From Bacillota bacterium (GTDB lineage: Bacteria; Bacillota; Negativicutes; Sporomusales; UBA7701), in the NCBI GenBank assembly GCA_023415775.1, contig JAEZJM010000025.1, positions 62,001-126,000 on the forward strand: 64,000 nt of DNA, read 5' to 3'. This document shows positions 62,044-64,000 of this stretch, piece after piece (positions within the stretch are counted from its first letter, which is position 1; every line of letters starts with the position of its first letter). Both the position numbers and the translations under genes were made by a program. The notes beneath the pieces were generated by a model, which was not told where the DNA came from, ran no database searches, and saw only the letters and a list, made by a program, of their open reading frames with translations.

Positions 62044-62421
62044 CTACTGCATCAGCCGTGAAACTCTTCTGCCGCCGCGGGCGCGTCGCAGCCCCTCATT
62101 GAGGAAACAATAGTCGTTGATCATCTTCTCCAGTTTTTCCAGCTTCGCGACGTTTTCGGGCTCGGAAAGATTCGCCAGGTTCAGCGACCCTTTTACCTTT
62201 TCGCGTTCGCGCTCAATGGCTTTTAACATCTTCGTCAGCTTTGACCTTCTCGCCGACAGAACCGTTATCAAACTGCCGAACGGCGTACTCAAACCCTGCA
62301 TCAGCTCGGAAAGCTCCTCGCTGCCGATGGTATTGGTAAATAAGCCCTCCCTGATTGCCTCACGAACCCTGACGATATCGCCCATCTCCTGGGTGGTCAG
62401 ACCCTCGCGAATCATTTTCAT
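62044..62421 (-). CDS. Helical protein of unknown function co-transcribed with cheW
   Basis: 125 residues from the ATG at 62421 behind GGGAGGTG; the frame is open to 62460. It starts MKMIREGLTTQEMGDIVRVREAI. Mostly charged helices, including a coiled coil at about 65-105 (SARRSKLTKMLKAIERERE) and a basic tail (RRARGGRRVSRLMQ). No family recognised. Tight linkage to cheW suggests a role in chemosensory signalling. Confidence 0.65.
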   Translation of the reverse strand: MKMIREGLTTQEMGDIVRVREAIREGLFTNTIGSEELSELMQGLSTPFGSLITVLSARRSKLTKMLKAIEREREKVKGSLNLANLSEPENVAKLEKLEKMINDYCFLNEGLRRARGGRRVSRLMQ

Positions 62422-62589
62422 CCGGACACCTCCCATGAAATCCCGTGCCATTAAATACATTGCCTCTTTCTACAGTGTAAAATAGGCGCATGTCAAGGAA
62501 CTTCAGCAATTAGATGTATATCCGGCAATTATTTCCTAGGCGGGACAAACCGTTATTCCCGACAACAAACAGCCTTTTGAAAAAAATAA

Positions 62590-62605
62590 CGACAAATCTG
62601 TCGAA
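62590..62605. promoter_or_regulatory. Palindrome and possible Spo0A box upstream of the LuxR-type regulator
   Basis: CGACA AATC TGTCG is a perfect 5-bp inverted repeat, and its right side reads TGTCGAA (62599-62605), the Spo0A-box consensus. It lies 71 bases upstream of the regulator start. A 7-bp match is common by chance, so this is only suggestive. The rest of 62461-62675 shows no gene. Confidence 0.3.
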
Positions 62606-62675
62606 AGTTGGAGGAAACTTACATAATGTCGTCTAATTACTAGTTAATGTCATTTTAGTTTTCGAGGGTGAACAG

Positions 62676-63347
62676 ATGAACGGTGAAGAAAATGCCCCCC
62701 GCATACTGATCGTCGATGACGACGAGAACTACCTATCCTCAGTTCGACGCGTGCTCCACGGCCAATGCGAAATACTGACGACCAAGGATCCTCTTCAGGC
62801 GCTGAAAATCGTCGAGCACCAAGGGCCTTTCGCCGTGATTATCTCCGATTACCGCATGCCGGTCATGAACGGCATCGAACTTTTTTCGCGAATCATCACA
62901 ATCGACAAGCGGGTTCAGCGCATCCTGCTGACCGGCTACCCCGAGCTTCAAATGGCTATCGACGCCGTCAACCACGGCAAAATAACCGCCTTCCTAACCA
63001 AACCCACTCCGTCGGTTTCCTTGCGGTCGGTTGTCCTGGAAGCGGCTCAGACCTATCGGGAAAGTCAGTACGCCAACGGACAGGGACAGGAAAACCCGGA
63101 AACGCCGGACAAGGAGCCGGCGGCCGGGCAAAGCGACGCCAAACTGTTCGCCCCCCTGACCGTAAAGGAAAAAGAGATCCTCACATTGGTGGCCAAAGGT
63201 TTCTCGAACGCCGAGATCTCCATAAACATGACAATCACCGTCGGCACGGTTAAAACCCACATCAACAACCTGTTCTGGAAAATGGACGTAAACAGCCGCA
63301 CGAAGATGATCGCCAAAGCTATCGACCTCGGCCTGATAAAGACTTGA
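62676..63347 (+). CDS. Response regulator, REC-LuxR (NarL-like) type
   Basis: 223 residues. The receiver at 8-125 has VDDDENY, the phosphoacceptor in VIISDYRMPVMNGIELF, then LLTGYPELQM and FLTKPT. A charged linker leads to the LuxR helix-turn-helix LTVKEKEILTLVAKGFSNAEISINMTITVGTVKTHINNLFWKM at about 163-205. The ATG at 62676 follows GAGGG. No adjacent intact kinase gene; one of the decayed or orphan kinases at 54-58 kb could be its partner. Confidence 0.93.
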   Translation: MNGEENAPRILIVDDDENYLSSVRRVLHGQCEILTTKDPLQALKIVEHQGPFAVIISDYRMPVMNGIELFSRIITIDKRVQRILLTGYPELQMAIDAVNHGKITAFLTKPTPSVSLRSVVLEAAQTYRESQYANGQGQENPETPDKEPAAGQSDAKLFAPLTVKEKEILTLVAKGFSNAEISINMTITVGTVKTHINNLFWKMDVNSRTKMIAKAIDLGLIKT

Positions 63348-63355
63348 AAATAATT

Positions 63356-63382
63356 AAGGCACCTGCCCTGCAGGTGCCTTTC
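63356..63382. terminator. Terminator of the LuxR-type regulator gene
   Basis: Stem AAGGCACCTGC / GCAGGTGCCTT with a CCT loop, 9 bases past the stop, followed by TCGCTTT. Confidence 0.85.
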
Positions 63383-63424
63383 GCTTTGCATTATAACCTT
63401 ACCGCGGAATGTGGGGCGAGCGCG

Positions 63425-64000
63425 CTAGCAGAAAATACTGCGGTATTCTATCTTCGCCACCGGAGCCAGCAACTTGGTATTGGCGAAAATATCCTCAAGG
63501 TGCTGCTCAACCATCAGCCTGTCCACATTCGGAGGTACGTAGACCACGAACAGCGCCCGGGTGGTGGCGGCCGTTATCCTTGTGCGGTCATCAGGTCCGC
63601 ACAACACGCTGGAGACGATACCGGCCCTGTCCCTCATCAGCATATCGCCTACTTTGGTACCCTGCTCCCTGCCGCCGATACCGGTAAATTTTTCCCCGTC
63701 TGCAGCCACATCCAGTATCAGCGGCGCTTCAATCAGCTCCCGATCGTGGCCGGCCGTCAGCAGACCGTTCTTGACCTCGGCCATAAACATCGCCTCGACA
63801 AGCGCCGCCGTGCGCGGAAATGGTTTGCCCTTCACCGCGACCGACTCCATCTGCAGCAGGACAGGGTAAGTCTTTCCAAACCGCTTGTAATACTCCCGGT
63901 AAGCGGTCACAGCCTCGCAAGCCAACAGGTCTTCACGCGTCCGGTACTGCGCCCGCAGCCGCTCTTCGAGCTCGCCTTTCCTCGCTTCCAGCCGCTCGTC
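63425..64000 (-). CDS. B3/B4 tRNA-binding domain-like protein, 5' part outside window
   Basis: The frame enters from the right edge and 191 codons are visible. It begins with a coiled stretch (DERLEARKGELEERLRAQYR). The body VTAYREYYKRFGKTYPVLLQ, then SVAVKGKPFPRTAALVEAMF, LILDVAADGEKFTGIGG and GIVSSVLCGPDDRTRITAATTRALFVVY has the order of the B3/B4 fold of phenylalanyl-tRNA synthetase beta. Free-standing B3/B4 proteins are common; some edit or bind tRNA. It is not a full PheT. The TAG at 63425 ends it. Assignment by pattern only. Confidence 0.6.
   Translation of the reverse strand, partial: DERLEARKGELEERLRAQYRTREDLLACEAVTAYREYYKRFGKTYPVLLQMESVAVKGKPFPRTAALVEAMFMAEVKNGLLTAGHDRELIEAPLILDVAADGEKFTGIGGREQGTKVGDMLMRDRAGIVSSVLCGPDDRTRITAATTRALFVVYVPPNVDRLMVEQHLEDIFANTKLLAPVAKIEYRSIFC

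Noticed and set aside
61484..62113. Plus-strand frame opening with a hydrophobic stretch
   Set aside because: It lacks a ribosome site and runs antisense through cheW; the minus strand offers a better small ORF in the same place.

Overview
The window looks like chromosomal DNA from a spore-forming, diderm member of the Negativicutes (Sporomusaceae-like). A complete gerA-type germination operon shows that it forms endospores. A YadA-type trimeric autotransporter shows an outer membrane. Other genes fit an anaerobic, Fe-S-rich, motile lifestyle: a 2-hydroxyacyl-CoA dehydratase-type pair, an HdrD-like/cytochrome b complex, a polyferredoxin, and MotAB with chemotaxis proteins. The DNA is GC-rich by eye, apart from an AT-rich stretch at about 39.5-39.8 kb. 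Genus-level assignment is inference. No rRNA, insertion sequence, integrase, CRISPR array or prophage was seen.

Layout. 0-6 kb (minus): activase and HgdB-like protein, a structured intergenic repeat, a CofE-like ligase, an anchored unknown protein, glutamate racemase, a thioesterase, a DUF3842 protein and an MFS carrier. 6-13 kb: tRNA-Arg, a zinc-ribbon membrane protein, a probable small membrane ORF, an Fsr-like exporter, an LUD protein, a tRNA-Val/Glu/Asn cluster, a 2-hydroxyacid dehydrogenase, an M29 aminopeptidase and spermidine synthase. 13-18 kb: gerABC plus a fourth 53-residue two-helix gene. 18-25 kb: a YitT-like protein, an HdrD-like/cytochrome b pair, an EVE protein, a chemoreceptor and a YeaQ-like protein. 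25-30.5 kb: a SerA-like dehydrogenase, TcdA, a DUF2935 protein, and a metal-homeostasis block in which an M-box RNA precedes an atypical Nramp gene and a yybP-ykoY RNA precedes a TerC gene.

30.6-33 kb is the most unusual part. A 119-residue protein made almost entirely of Met-x-Ser-Cys hexads (20 Cys and 20 Met) converges on a YcaO protein that carries an extra C-terminal cysteine cluster. 33-37 kb: motAB, a metallophosphoesterase and an amidase. 37-39.4 kb: a YadA-like protein with an unusual tail beyond its barrel, and a related secreted head-repeat protein with a probable 3' frameshift. 40-45 kb: a MacAB-like exporter and a small HMA-like protein. 45-53 kb: a LarA-family protein, a YSC84-like protein, and a sugar-acid operon (IclR regulator, DgoK, KDPG-type aldolase, TctA/C/B) with a clear operator palindrome upstream of iclR. 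53-64 kb: a NapH/NapG-like fusion, a sensor kinase, a decayed receiver gene, a REC-HDOD protein, a decayed kinase, a rifampicin phosphotransferase-like protein, CheW with a partner of unknown function, a small membrane ORF, a LuxR-type regulator and a truncated B3/B4-like gene.

Most gene ends carry clear hairpin terminators, many shared by convergent genes. Starts were moved to the codon best placed behind a Shine-Dalgarno sequence where this differs from the longest frame.
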